In this document: positions 19,546 through 29,824 of the stretch, piece after piece
How the letters are laid out: each line of letters starts with the position of its first letter
Numbering within the stretch: position 1 is the stretch's first letter
Assembly: GCA_009777935.1 (NCBI GenBank)
Contig: WRKU01000008.1
Span: 1 to 53,204, forward strand
Origin: Coriobacteriia bacterium
GTDB taxonomy: Bacteria; Actinomycetota; Coriobacteriia; WRKU01
DNA length: 53,204 nt
Direction: 5' to 3'
Notes under the pieces: generated by a model
The model's input: the letters and a program-made list of their open reading frames with translations, nothing else
Databases searched by the model: none
What the model was told of the DNA's origin: nothing
Position numbers and translations under genes: made by a program

Positions 19546-19552
19546 TATTATA
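19546..19552. promoter_or_regulatory. Overlapping symmetric -10 elements for divergent apgM/thrC
   Basis: TATTATA: TATTAT on + (6 nt before thrC ATG), TATAAT preceded by TGC on - (10 nt before apgM ATG). Confidence 0.6.
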
Positions 19553-19557
19553 GCACC

Positions 19558-21126
19558 ATGAACTTTACCGATACACGCACCGGCACGCCGCACAACCTGC
19601 GCTTCAGCGATATGCTCGTCAAGGGTATCGCGCCCAGCGGTGGGCTGTTCGTGCCCTGCGAGATTACGCCGCTCGACGACGATGCGCTCCAGCAGTTAGC
19701 CACAGTCCACTATGCGGATGCCGCAACCGCCGTGTTCCAGCACTTTGGCATCGACTTCGATGAGGCAACCGTGCGCGCCACGATGCAGGAGGCGTATGGT
19801 GCACAGTGGGCGAGCACCGAGATTACGCCGCTCGTGACGCTCGACGATCACACCACCATCCTTGAGCTCTTCGAGGGGCCGACGAGCGCGTTTAAGGACG
19901 TCGCGTTGCAGTGCATGCCCCGCTTTATGTCGCTCGCCCTCGAAAAACACCGGCGCGAAGACGTACTCGAACACGATTTACTCATCCTCGTGGCGACTTC
20001 GGGCGATACCGGCAAGGCGGCGCTTGAAGGTTTTGCCGATCGAGACGCGACTAATATCATCGTCTTCTATCCCGAAGACGGCGTCAGCGACCTGCAAAAA
20101 CGACAGATGCAGACGCAGGTTGGCGCGAACGTCGCCGTCTACGGCGTGCGCGGCAACTTCGACGACTGCCAGAACGCGGTCAAGAGCGTGTTTGCCGACG
20201 CGACCTTCAACGAATGGCTCCATACCGAGGCAAACCTCCAGCTTTCGAGCGCGAACTCGATCAACTGGGGGCGCCTCCTGCCGCAGGTCACCTACTACGT
20301 GCGCGCGGCGATGCAGAGCGCAGCAATGCAGCGAGGTCCGGTCGATATCTGCGTGCCGACCGGCAATTTCGGCAACATCCTCGCCGCCTACTACGCCAAG
20401 CTCCTCGGCGCACCGATTGGGCAGCTCATCTGCGCCTCAAACGCGAACCACGTGCTCACCGATTTTCTGCAGACCGGTGTCTACGACATAAGCAAACGCA
20501 CATTCTATACCACATCGAGCCCTTCGATGGACATCCTCATCTCGAGCAACCTCGAGCGCCTGCTTTTCCATCTCGCCGGTGCAGAAGCCGTGCGTGACTG
20601 GATGACTGCGCTGGCCGCACACGGGCGTTTCGAGGTCGATGGCGCAACGCGTGCCGCTCTACAGAGTGAGTTCGCGGCGGCATGGGTCGACGAGGCGACG
20701 ACGCTCGCCACTATCAAGCGTTGCTGGGATGAGCATCGTTATCTGCTCGACCCCCACACGGCCGTCGCCCTCGCCGCCGCAAACGCACTCCGCCACCACG
20801 AAAGCAGCAGCAGCGCCCCCGCAAACCCCTTGCTCGTCGTCTCGACGGCTCACTGGGCAAAGTTTGCACCAAGCGTCGTGCGCGCGCTCACCGAGACGGC
20901 GCCGAACGCGCCACTCCCTTCCCCCTACGACGCGCACACCGACCTCGAGATGCTCGACGATGTGCTCGCGCTCGCACCGGGATGTCGCCCGATTCCCGCG
21001 CCGCTGGCCGCCCTGCGCGACGCAACGCCACGCTTCACCGACGTCATCGATGCCGACGCACAGAGTATACAGTGTGTTACGAAACGTCTGAGTCAGGGTG
21101 ATGGTAGACGACACCAAACAGGTTGA
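19558..21126 (+). CDS. thrC: Threonine synthase
   Basis: GPTSAFKDVALQCMPRFMSLAL...VATSGDTGKAALEGFAD...NSINWGRLLPQVTYY. Confidence 0.95.
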   Translation: MNFTDTRTGTPHNLRFSDMLVKGIAPSGGLFVPCEITPLDDDALQQLATVHYADAATAVFQHFGIDFDEATVRATMQEAYGAQWASTEITPLVTLDDHTTILELFEGPTSAFKDVALQCMPRFMSLALEKHRREDVLEHDLLILVATSGDTGKAALEGFADRDATNIIVFYPEDGVSDLQKRQMQTQVGANVAVYGVRGNFDDCQNAVKSVFADATFNEWLHTEANLQLSSANSINWGRLLPQVTYYVRAAMQSAAMQRGPVDICVPTGNFGNILAAYYAKLLGAPIGQLICASNANHVLTDFLQTGVYDISKRTFYTTSSPSMDILISSNLERLLFHLAGAEAVRDWMTALAAHGRFEVDGATRAALQSEFAAAWVDEATTLATIKRCWDEHRYLLDPHTAVALAAANALRHHESSSSAPANPLLVVSTAHWAKFAPSVVRALTETAPNAPLPSPYDAHTDLEMLDDVLALAPGCRPIPAPLAALRDATPRFTDVIDADAQSIQCVTKRLSQGDGRRHQTG

Positions 21127-22171
21127 GCCACCAGGTAAGGATAGCCGTAATCACAAAGAGCATGATAACGACCACGAGGCGAAGGAAGGGCTCTGCCTCG
21201 GCGATGAGAAAACCACCGACGCCCAGTAGAATCGACCACGCGTAGACGATAAGTGCCGTCCGTCGCTGTCCGTATCCGCGACGCATAAGCCGGTGATGCA
21301 CGTGCCCGGTATCGCGTTGTTTAATGGGAAGATGGGCGCGGAGGCGTCGCACAATCGCCGAAAACGTATCGAGAATCGGCACGGCTAGGATGATGAACGG
21401 GAGCGCAAATGAGAGCGTCGCCGGTGTCTTGAGCACACCCAAAAGCGATATCGCCCCCAGCAAAAACCCCAGCATGAGTGCGCCTTGATCGCCCATAAAT
21501 ATCGAAGCAGGATAGAAGTTGTAGCGCAAAAATGCCAGACAGGAGCCGGCAACCGCGATAGCGATAATTGCCGCAGACCACTCGGCCTGTTGAGCCGCAA
21601 TAATCGCAAGACTGACCGCAGCGATACCGCTGATACCGGCCGCCAGCCCGTCCATACCGTCAACGAGATTGATGATGTTGGCAAAGGCCACGAAGTAGAG
21701 TACCGTAAGCGGAATCGTAAACCAGCCAAATGAAATAAGCCCCTCACCAAACGGGTTGGCGATACCGCTGAGCTTGACCCCACTAAACGCCACGACAAGG
21801 CCGGCAACGATCTGGCCAGCGAGCTTAAAACCGGCCGATATGTCGAGAATATCGTCGATCAAACCGGTCGTATACACGATAAAGGTACCGAACGCGACCC
21901 CCACGAGCATGAGTGGCGTGATGGCAGCATCAGCATGAAAGCCTGTCCAGCCAAAGAATGACTCGGCGGCAAAGTGCAACCCCGTTGCAAGTGCGATACC
22001 GAACAAAATTGCCATACCACCCATCTCAGGAACGGGTTTTGTGTGAATCTTGCGCGCACCAGGCTCGGCCACAAATCCACGCCGTAGACACATCGCGCGT
22101 ACCACGGGCGTCACAAAAAACGTGCCCGCAAATGCGACGAGGCCGATGAGCAGGTACTGTGCGGTTATCAT
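21077..22171 (-). CDS. UDP-GlcNAc/MurNAc-pentapeptide:undecaprenyl-P sugar-1-P transferase family (WecA/TagO-like)
   Basis: KIHTKPVPEMGGMAIL, FANIINLVDGMDGLAAGIS, FMGDQGALMLGFLLG, HVHHRLMRRG. Confidence 0.92.
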   Translation of the reverse strand: MITAQYLLIGLVAFAGTFFVTPVVRAMCLRRGFVAEPGARKIHTKPVPEMGGMAILFGIALATGLHFAAESFFGWTGFHADAAITPLMLVGVAFGTFIVYTTGLIDDILDISAGFKLAGQIVAGLVVAFSGVKLSGIANPFGEGLISFGWFTIPLTVLYFVAFANIINLVDGMDGLAAGISGIAAVSLAIIAAQQAEWSAAIIAIAVAGSCLAFLRYNFYPASIFMGDQGALMLGFLLGAISLLGVLKTPATLSFALPFIILAVPILDTFSAIVRRLRAHLPIKQRDTGHVHHRLMRRGYGQRRTALIVYAWSILLGVGGFLIAEAEPFLRLVVVIMLFVITAILTWWLNLFGVVYHHPDSDVS

Positions 22172-22199
22172 GGTCGGATTACCATCGCTTGCGCAACCT

Positions 22200-22661
22200 C
22201 TACGACGCAGATGCGGCCTCCTCGAAGACACGCAGCTTGACGCCGGCCTCCTCGAGAAGCTCCTGACTCAGTTCATCGGGATAGCTGCCGGCAAAGACGA
22301 TTTCCTTGAAGCCGGCGTTAATCATCAGCTTCGCGCACATCACACACGGCTGATGAGTGCAGTAGATAGTGGCACCGTCGATGTTGACGCCGTTACGCGC
22401 CGCTTGGGCGATGGCGTTTTGCTCGGCGTGGATGCCGCGACAGAGCTCGTGACGCTCGCCCGACGGAATGCTCAGCTCATCGCGTAGACAACCGCGCACC
22501 GTACAGTGTTCAATGCCGGTGGGCACGTTGTTGTAGCCCGTCGCAAGGATGCGTTTGTCGCGCACGACGACCGCGCCGACCTTGCGTCGCGTGCAGGTTG
22601 AGCGCGTCGTCACCTGCCGAGCAATGTCCATAAAGTACTCGTCCCAGCTCGGGCGACTCAT
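22200..22661 (-). CDS. dCMP deaminase (ComEB-like)
   Basis: [47 protein letters not shown]. Confidence 0.94.
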   Translation of the reverse strand: MSRPSWDEYFMDIARQVTTRSTCTRRKVGAVVVRDKRILATGYNNVPTGIEHCTVRGCLRDELSIPSGERHELCRGIHAEQNAIAQAARNGVNIDGATIYCTHQPCVMCAKLMINAGFKEIVFAGSYPDELSQELLEEAGVKLRVFEEAASAS

Positions 22662-23926
22662 AGGTCGTTATCCTCGTACGTGAGACCGGGATAGAGCGGG
22701 AGGCGTGCGAGCATCTCGTTGACCTGCGCCTGAATATCGCCGAGCGCCGTGGCATCGTCGCGTTCAAAGAGCGTACGCGCAATGAGCGTGCCGACGAGTC
22801 GCGCATCCTCGGTACCGAGGCCCCGCGTCGTCATCGCCGGCGAGCCGATGCGAATTCCGCTGGTAACGAACGGACTCTCAGGATCGTTGGGGATTGCGTT
22901 CTTGTTACAGGTGATGCCGACACTCTCAAGGAGGGCCTCGGCTTCTTTGCCTGTGATACCGGCTGCGCGTAGGTCAACGAGCAGCAGATGGTTGTCGGTG
23001 CCACCGCTGATGAGGCGTAGACCTCCGGCGGCCATCGCCTCGCCCATCACGCGCGCATTGATGACGACCTGTTCGATATAGGTTGCAAACTCGGGCGTTG
23101 CTGCCTCGGCAAACGCGACGGCTTTCGCCGCGATGATGTGCTCGAGCGGGCCGCCCTGCAGCCCCGGAAAGACAGCCTTATCGAGCGCCGTCGCGTGCTC
23201 CTCCTTGCACAGTACGAATCCACTGCGCGGGCCACGAAGCGTCTTGTGACTCGTCGAGGTAACGTAATCGGCATATGGCACAGGAGAAGGATGGGCACCG
23301 GTCGCCACAAGCCCGGCGATATGCGCCATATCGACCATCAATATCGCACCGACCTTATCAGCGATGTCACGAAAACGTGCGAAATCGAGCGTGCGTGGAT
23401 AGGCGCTTGCCCCGGCGATTATCATCTTGGGTTTTTCGGCCAACGCAATGCGCTCGACCTCGTCGTAGTTAATCGTTTCGGTATCAGGGTCGAGGCCATA
23501 GCTTTTGGTGTTGAACCACTTGCCGCTGAAATTGACCGGCGAGCCATGCGTCAGGTGTCCTCCATCGCTAAGGCTCATACCCAACACGGTATCACCGGGC
23601 TTGAGCACTGCATAGAACACCGCGAGGTTGGCGGGGGCGCCAGCGTGCGGCTGCACGTTCGCGTAATCAGCCCCAAAGAGGTCACAAGCACGCTGGCGTG
23701 CGACGTCCTCGACAACATCAACGTATTCGCAGCCCCCATAGTAGCGCTTGCCGGGCAGCCCTTCGGCGTACTTGTTCGTCAACACACTACCGCTTGCCTC
23801 CATCACGGCACGTGAGGTGAAGTTCTCGCTCGCAATAAGTTCAATAGAGTTGCGCTGACGATCAAGTTCAGCCTGCATCATATCGGCAAGTTCGGGGTCT
23901 TGAGCGCGAAGGTGTGAGAGAGTCAT
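22658..23926 (-). CDS. glyA: Serine hydroxymethyltransferase
   Basis: Start re-assigned to [35 protein letters not shown]-type and [14 protein letters not shown] motifs. Confidence 0.96.
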   Translation of the reverse strand: MTLSHLRAQDPELADMMQAELDRQRNSIELIASENFTSRAVMEASGSVLTNKYAEGLPGKRYYGGCEYVDVVEDVARQRACDLFGADYANVQPHAGAPANLAVFYAVLKPGDTVLGMSLSDGGHLTHGSPVNFSGKWFNTKSYGLDPDTETINYDEVERIALAEKPKMIIAGASAYPRTLDFARFRDIADKVGAILMVDMAHIAGLVATGAHPSPVPYADYVTSTSHKTLRGPRSGFVLCKEEHATALDKAVFPGLQGGPLEHIIAAKAVAFAEAATPEFATYIEQVVINARVMGEAMAAGGLRLISGGTDNHLLLVDLRAAGITGKEAEALLESVGITCNKNAIPNDPESPFVTSGIRIGSPAMTTRGLGTEDARLVGTLIARTLFERDDATALGDIQAQVNEMLARLPLYPGLTYEDNDL

Positions 23927-24423
23927 GATATTTGCTCCAGTCGTGTGATTTTGTCGAGTCGATGCTGATGGCGTGCACCTGCATAAGGGGTGCCGAGAAA
24001 CGCTTCGACGATTGCCACGTTTGTATCGTAGTCCACGAAGCGGCCCGAGAGAGTCAAGACATTCGCGTCGTTGTGTTCGCGGCATAATACCGCAAACTCC
24101 GGCGTCGTGATGTTCGCGGCGCGGATGCCAGCGAGCTTGTTTGCGGTAATCGCCATGCCGATTCCCGTGCCACACACAAGGATGGCGCAGGTGTCGACAT
24201 CGGTATTGTCGGCCGCATGCTCGTCAGTCGCGCATACCGGCTTGCACGCATGAACAGCGTAGTCCGGATAGTCAACCGCATCGGTCTCGTTGTCCGGGCC
24301 GACGTCGAGAACCTCGTAGCCGTGCTCGCGCAGATAGTCAACGAGGCGAGCCTTCTGCGGATATCCCGCATGGTCAGAGCCGAGGACGATGCGCTGAAAT
24401 ATAGCCGATTGCGCACGAACCAT
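23923..24423 (-). CDS. rpiB: Ribose-5-phosphate isomerase B
   Basis: [46 protein letters not shown]. Confidence 0.93.
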   Translation of the reverse strand: MVRAQSAIFQRIVLGSDHAGYPQKARLVDYLREHGYEVLDVGPDNETDAVDYPDYAVHACKPVCATDEHAADNTDVDTCAILVCGTGIGMAITANKLAGIRAANITTPEFAVLCREHNDANVLTLSGRFVDYDTNVAIVEAFLGTPYAGARHQHRLDKITRLEQIS

Positions 24424-25064
24424 CAGAGAGCAGCCTCTTCGATCTCGACGGCACTGATAGGGCCTTCACGCAAGACGGTCGGGGTATCACCGGTACACAG
24501 TACGACCGTCGAATGCACGCGAATGGGCGTCGGTCCCGCATCGATAACGAGGTCGGCGGCTTCGGCGATGGCGGGCTCGAGCTCGTCGATAGAGACGGGT
24601 GCTGGCATACCGTGCGTGTTGGCGCTCGTCGCATAAAGCGGACAACCCGTCGCACGCATCAGCTGAAGCGCGATTTCATTATCGGGAAAACGCAGGCCAA
24701 CGGTGCCGTCTTCGATGCGCGTAAACTCCTTCGGGATACGTTCGTTCGCCTTGACGACAAGCGTCAGCGGTCCCGGCCAGAATTCCTGAGCAAGTTTGTG
24801 CGCATATTCCGGCACCTCAACACCGTACTTGTCGAGCGCGTCCTCCTCGGGCACCAGTACCGGCACCGGAATACCGGTTGGGCGTTGCTTGATATCGAAA
24901 AGTTCCTCGGATCCTGCGCGCACGTCCTTATCGACGACTGCGCCTAACCCGTAGACGGTCTCGGTCGGGAAAACAATCACGGCGCCCTGCCGAAGACGAG
25001 ACGCCGCGAGATTGATGATGTCGGCCGAGGGATCGGCCGAGTCGATACGAAATATCTTATTCAT
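24423..25064 (-). CDS. L-threonylcarbamoyladenylate synthase (Sua5/TsaC)
   Basis: GAVIVFPTETVYGLGAVVDKD; KQRPTGIPVPVLV; WPGPLTLVVKA. Confidence 0.92.
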   Translation of the reverse strand: MNKIFRIDSADPSADIINLAASRLRQGAVIVFPTETVYGLGAVVDKDVRAGSEELFDIKQRPTGIPVPVLVPEEDALDKYGVEVPEYAHKLAQEFWPGPLTLVVKANERIPKEFTRIEDGTVGLRFPDNEIALQLMRATGCPLYATSANTHGMPAPVSIDELEPAIAEAADLVIDAGPTPIRVHSTVVLCTGDTPTVLREGPISAVEIEEAAL

Positions 25065-25103
25065 GAGAGGCCTCCTTTGCTACCGGCAGGTTGCCCTGCA
25101 TGC

Positions 25104-25994
25104 TTACATGCGCTCTGCTATCACGTACCGTGGCCGACCGGTAAGATCGTTGTGGACGGCGACGTTTGGGTACACTTCTAACTTTACCGCTAATTGCGCG
25201 GCTTGTGTAACGTTTCTCTCATCAAGTTCGACAAAAAGGGCGCCTTTATCAGTGAGACGTGCATATGCGCCGTCGAGAATAGCGCGAAAAATGTCGAGCC
25301 CGTCTGTACCGCCATCGAGTGCAGCGATGGGCTCGTGTTCACGAACCTCACGTGGAAGCGTGGCGAGCTGCGCTGTGGGAATATAGGGCGGGTTCGCAAC
25401 GATAACGTCAAAACGCGCGTCGGGGGCAAGCGCGACGTAGCAGTCGCTTTGCACAAACGTGACACGATCGGTCAGACCGAGGTTATCGGCGTTGGTACGC
25501 GCAATGTTGAGTGCGGCTTCGCTTATGTCGACGGCCGTTACCTGTGCGCCGGGGAGTTCATGCACGAGAGCTACTGCCACAGCTCCACTACCGGTACCGA
25601 TGTCTAATATGCGCACGAGTGCGTCCCTATGCTCCTGCATCACATGCTCTCGTACGAGATCGACAAGGTGTTCGGTTTCGGGGCGTGGGATAAGAACGTC
25701 AGGGGTAACGTGCAGAGTAAGTGCGCGAAAGGCGGCCTCGCCGAGGATGTGTTGCAACGGCTCGCCGGTCGCACGGCGAGGCAGCATTTCGCGCAACGTA
25801 GCGCGCTCCTCAACGGTCAGAGGGCGATCGTGATGAGCATAGACCTCAATACGCGAAAGCCCGGTCGCATGCGAAAGGAGCCACTGTGCCGAAAGACGCG
25901 GGTTTTCGTCGCCATGCTCCTCAAGGTAGGCGGTACACCACTGCAGCGCTTCTAATACGGTCCAATTATGCGGACTCATCGCTGATAGAGACAC
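25104..25994 (-). CDS. prmC: Peptide chain release factor N(5)-glutamine methyltransferase
   Basis: ILDIGTGSGAVAVAL; FDVIVANPPYIP. Confidence 0.94.
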   Translation of the reverse strand: MSLSAMSPHNWTVLEALQWCTAYLEEHGDENPRLSAQWLLSHATGLSRIEVYAHHDRPLTVEERATLREMLPRRATGEPLQHILGEAAFRALTLHVTPDVLIPRPETEHLVDLVREHVMQEHRDALVRILDIGTGSGAVAVALVHELPGAQVTAVDISEAALNIARTNADNLGLTDRVTFVQSDCYVALAPDARFDVIVANPPYIPTAQLATLPREVREHEPIAALDGGTDGLDIFRAILDGAYARLTDKGALFVELDERNVTQAAQLAVKLEVYPNVAVHNDLTGRPRYVIAERM

Positions 25995-25995
25995 C

Positions 25996-27057
25996 TCATT
26001 GTGCCGCGTTTTCTAACAATTCTGCACGATTGGCGGCAACAAGTGCCTCAGTCACCCCATTGAGATCGCCACCACTCAGCACGGTACTGTACGACCCGTT
26101 CCACCCGATGCGATGGTCGGTCACACGGTCTTGCGGGCCATTGTAGGTACGAATCTTTTCGCTACGATCGCCCGAACCAATCTGCGACCGTCGCTGCGCC
26201 CCGAGCTCAGCCTGCTGACGCGCGAGTTCTTGCTCGTAGAGACGAGCGCGCAACACACGCATCGCAGCTTCACGGTTCTGTATCTGCGACTTTTGGTTCT
26301 GTGACTGTACGACGAGGCCGGTCGGCACGTGGGTGATGCGCACCGCACTGTCGGTCGTGTTGACGCTCTGGCCGCCAGGGCCACTTGAACGAAATACATC
26401 GATACGAAGATCGGCCTGATTGAGCTCGATTTCGACGTCCTCGGCCTCGGGGAGCACGGCAACGGTCGCCGTCGAGGTATGGATGCGCCCCTGTGACTCG
26501 GTTTTTGGTACGCGCTGCACGCGGTGCACGCCGCTCTCGAACTTCATGACACTGTAGACACGATCGCCCTTAATGCGAAACGAGACCTCTTTGAAACCGC
26601 CGACCTCGCTGGGACTGCCGTCGATCTCCTCGACCTTCCACCCCTTGTCCTCAGCGAAACGCACGTACATACGATAGAGATCGCCGGCAAAGATAGCGGC
26701 TTCGTCGCCACCGGCACCGGCACGAATCTCGACGATGATGTCCTTCTCGTCGTTCGGGTCACCGGGAAGAAGCAGAACTTTAATCTCCTCCTCGAGCTCG
26801 GCCAGCGCAGGCTCAAGCGTGCGGATTTCGTCTTGAGCGAATTCTTTCATCTCGGCGTCAGACAAAAGTTCGCGTGCCGCCACGAGATCATCGTTGAGGC
26901 GCACATATGCTCTGCCCTTTTCGACGAGCGGCATCTGGGACCGATGTTCCTTGGCAAGCTTAGCGTAGGTTTTTTGGTCGGCAAGTACCTCGGGGTCGCC
27001 CAGTTTTTCGGTCAGCGCCTCATGCGAGGCAATGATATGTTCGAGTTTTTCACGCAT
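25996..27057 (-). CDS. prfA: Peptide chain release factor 1
   Basis: [47 protein letters not shown]. Confidence 0.97.
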   Translation of the reverse strand: MREKLEHIIASHEALTEKLGDPEVLADQKTYAKLAKEHRSQMPLVEKGRAYVRLNDDLVAARELLSDAEMKEFAQDEIRTLEPALAELEEEIKVLLLPGDPNDEKDIIVEIRAGAGGDEAAIFAGDLYRMYVRFAEDKGWKVEEIDGSPSEVGGFKEVSFRIKGDRVYSVMKFESGVHRVQRVPKTESQGRIHTSTATVAVLPEAEDVEIELNQADLRIDVFRSSGPGGQSVNTTDSAVRITHVPTGLVVQSQNQKSQIQNREAAMRVLRARLYEQELARQQAELGAQRRSQIGSGDRSEKIRTYNGPQDRVTDHRIGWNGSYSTVLSGGDLNGVTEALVAANRAELLENAAQ

Positions 27058-27108
27058 ACTCCAACGATAGCACGAATTGCTGCGCCGTGCGACACTCTTA
27101 GACGCCGT

Positions 27109-29763
27109 CTACGGCGTTCGCCGCACCCACAAGGCAGGACGTAGACCCGTCGAGGCATTACTGGCCGCCAAACCATCCGGAGTGCTCCATGCGCCGTTGG
27201 CGAGGAGCCGTCCCCATGAGCCGCGCACGATGCCGGTCGTCGTCACATCACCGGCAGTGGTAGCCGTATTGCCACGCGAACGCGTCCACCATGCGCGCGC
27301 CGTACCACCATCGCCGTGGGACGCGTTCGCGCCGCGCCCGATACGTCCCAGCACCAAGTTGCTCGTCGTGGCGGCGGCGGTATTGCCAACGTGACTCGTG
27401 TCGGGGAAATAGTTCAGTATCTCAAGACCCGAGAGCGGAAACACCACGGTACCGCCGCCGGTAAGCGGGTTGGTGTTGGCGCCGCCGTTATCTACCGGCA
27501 CATCGCTGGGACGAGACTGAGCGTTGTTGTAGCTCGTTGTCGCCACAGGAAAGACAGCGGCTGCACGATTGCCGAGGTCATGGTTACCGGTCAGACTCTC
27601 TACCCCGAAGGTAGACTGCGTAGACGCCACCATATCAATCGTGCCATGAAACGTCGGCCATACGGCGATGGCGCGCAGCTGTGGCCCTGCATGGACGTTC
27701 CACCACACACCCATGTTGGCCATCAGAGTCGACGGTGCGTAGGTGGTCGCGCCTCGCAGCCAGAAGTTGTCGTTGTTATTGTCACTGTTGAACCGAAAGC
27801 CAGTCGCCCCATTGTTGTACATATAGACGAGCTGCGTCACAAGCAAATCGTAAGTGACCGTGCCACCCTCTCCATCGTCAGCGGCAAGCGTCGCAATGCG
27901 GTAGAACGGTATCCCGTCGAGAACCTCACGTGTCGGTGAGGCAACGCGCACGATCGTACCCTCGGCAATCTCTGGCGCCGGTGTGCTCGGCACAGGATCG
28001 TAGACCCATAACGCCGGGCGTATCGCAAGTGTCGTATTGACGCCCCAGCCATGCGCATTACCCCAGCTACCACTCTGCGTGAGCTCACCCCACGAGCCTC
28101 GTACCCAGCCGAGTTCGTGCGTAAGCCCGGCGTTGAGTGGATCGTTGCCACGCGAGCGCCCCCACCAGCTGCGTGCCGTCGTGCTGCCACCACCGTGGTT
28201 AGCCTGCGCTGCACGCCCGATACGCCCCAATGTCTCCTGAGTCGTCGCCACCGCCGCTTGACCGGCATCGGTGTCGGGGAAGTATTCGAGCACCTCGGTC
28301 CCTGAGAGCGGAAAGGACGCCATACCAAGACCGGTGCGCGGGTTCGTGGTCACGTTAGTGACGTTGCCGATGCGTGTTTCAGTGGGATAGGACTGCGCGT
28401 GGGGAAAGGCATCAAAGTTGACACCCGCGCGACCACCCACGTTGAAGTCACCGGTCAGCGTCTCATTTCCATAGAGCGACTGCGTAGGCGTGTCGGGGAA
28501 GAGATCACCCGTAAAAGATGGCGCGACAACGACTCGTTTGAACATCGGTGCCGTCAGCGTATTGTACCAACCGTCCATCGCCACCATAAGGCTCGACCGT
28601 GTATTGTTGTCAGCACCACGCAGCCAGAAACTCCCGTGTGCTGTGCTCGTATTGAAGGCAACGTTGTTGGCCTGAGCAGACTGCGCGTTTGCACTATACA
28701 CAAGCCGCGTAATAAGCAACGAGTAGTCGCCGTGTCGCGCAATCTTGAAAAAGTCGACGGTATCGATCTGTATCGGAATGGGCGTCGGTACCGGTAGAGG
28801 CTTCGGCACCGATACCAGCGAGTCAAGTATCTCTTTACCCTGACCGCTCGCTTCTCGTAGATCGAGCTCGCTGACGCTCGTCGTGCCGCCATCGCGCATA
28901 GTGGCGAGATCATCGATGTTGACCGCCTCCATGCGGACGTCGATAGCATAGTAGTACGCGCGTTGTGCCGAGTCAAAGCTTGGCACAGTTTCCACGCCCG
29001 ACATAAGCGACACGCTCGTCTGCGTCGGCTCGACGACACTCGTGTAGTAAAAGTATCCATCGTCACACAGGACCCATTTGTCGGCACGCTCGTGTGGCTC
29101 AGCGTTTTGCCACGTGCTGAAAGCCATAAGGTGCGGCTGATTCCAGCTCCAGTATGCACTGAAGGGTGTGCCGTCTGCTGCATGTCCACGCATCGGAGCG
29201 GCTTGGGCAAGGCTTACGGTATCGGTCAGGCCGCGTATCGACCACATATCATCTTCCACATTGAACCACGCCACCTGCGTATCGATAAGCGAACTGTGCA
29301 CGCCCCACGTACTTGAGTTGAGAGCAGCGGCCATGGCGGCCTCAGCATCGGGATTGTCGTCGGTACACGGAGATGCGAACGGGATACCTGCCACCAGATT
29401 TCGTCCACTCTTCCCCTCTGCACAATCGAGCCACTGCATAAACTCGGCAGTTGAGATACGGACGATAAAGGGGTCAATCCCAATGTTTTCTACCTGAACG
29501 TTTTTGTGCCAGTAAGCATCATCGAGACGTCGGAACTCATCGTGAAGCATAGCGCGAGGAATCGACGTATCTGTTGAGAATCGACTAAACGCACCACCTA
29601 CGACGTCCATAGCAAAGGTTCCGAACAACATAAGAAGGAGCACGATAAGGATAGCTGTCACGAGATGTTGACGCTTGCTCTGCCGTTTATGCGAGCGCGC
29701 GCCGTCTTCCATGCAAAAGGAGGGCTGTTCATCCATACCGAACATGGTAAGCCTCTGATGCAT
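27109..29763 (-). CDS. SipW-dependent (BsaA/TasA-like) exported protein with two DUF6273-like C-terminal domains
   Basis: KRQHLVTAILIVLLLMLFGTFAMDVVGG signal; KWVLCDDGYFYYTSVVEP; two copies of FWLRGA...WW(G/T)RSRGN...RPALWV. Confidence 0.8.
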   Translation of the reverse strand: MHQRLTMFGMDEQPSFCMEDGARSHKRQSKRQHLVTAILIVLLLMLFGTFAMDVVGGAFSRFSTDTSIPRAMLHDEFRRLDDAYWHKNVQVENIGIDPFIVRISTAEFMQWLDCAEGKSGRNLVAGIPFASPCTDDNPDAEAAMAAALNSSTWGVHSSLIDTQVAWFNVEDDMWSIRGLTDTVSLAQAAPMRGHAADGTPFSAYWSWNQPHLMAFSTWQNAEPHERADKWVLCDDGYFYYTSVVEPTQTSVSLMSGVETVPSFDSAQRAYYYAIDVRMEAVNIDDLATMRDGGTTSVSELDLREASGQGKEILDSLVSVPKPLPVPTPIPIQIDTVDFFKIARHGDYSLLITRLVYSANAQSAQANNVAFNTSTAHGSFWLRGADNNTRSSLMVAMDGWYNTLTAPMFKRVVVAPSFTGDLFPDTPTQSLYGNETLTGDFNVGGRAGVNFDAFPHAQSYPTETRIGNVTNVTTNPRTGLGMASFPLSGTEVLEYFPDTDAGQAAVATTQETLGRIGRAAQANHGGGSTTARSWWGRSRGNDPLNAGLTHELGWVRGSWGELTQSGSWGNAHGWGVNTTLAIRPALWVYDPVPSTPAPEIAEGTIVRVASPTREVLDGIPFYRIATLAADDGEGGTVTYDLLVTQLVYMYNNGATGFRFNSDNNNDNFWLRGATTYAPSTLMANMGVWWNVHAGPQLRAIAVWPTFHGTIDMVASTQSTFGVESLTGNHDLGNRAAAVFPVATTSYNNAQSRPSDVPVDNGGANTNPLTGGGTVVFPLSGLEILNYFPDTSHVGNTAAATTSNLVLGRIGRGANASHGDGGTARAWWTRSRGNTATTAGDVTTTGIVRGSWGRLLANGAWSTPDGLAASNASTGLRPALWVRRTP

Positions 29764-29824
29764 ATCTCCATAAAATAACCACAGTCGCGCAGTGCGACCA
29801 CGTGAGACGACGCTTAGTGTGTGT

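Noticed and set aside
22658-24175. 505-aa glyA with an 83-aa N-terminal extension
   Set aside because: Extension lies over rpiB in another frame; true start is [15 protein letters not shown] at 23926.
27109-29763. Diversity-generating retroelement target (C-terminal WWxRSRG...RPALWV resembles lectin-fold targets)
   Set aside because: No reverse transcriptase or template-repeat candidate seen in the window; DUF6273-like duplication explains the repeats.
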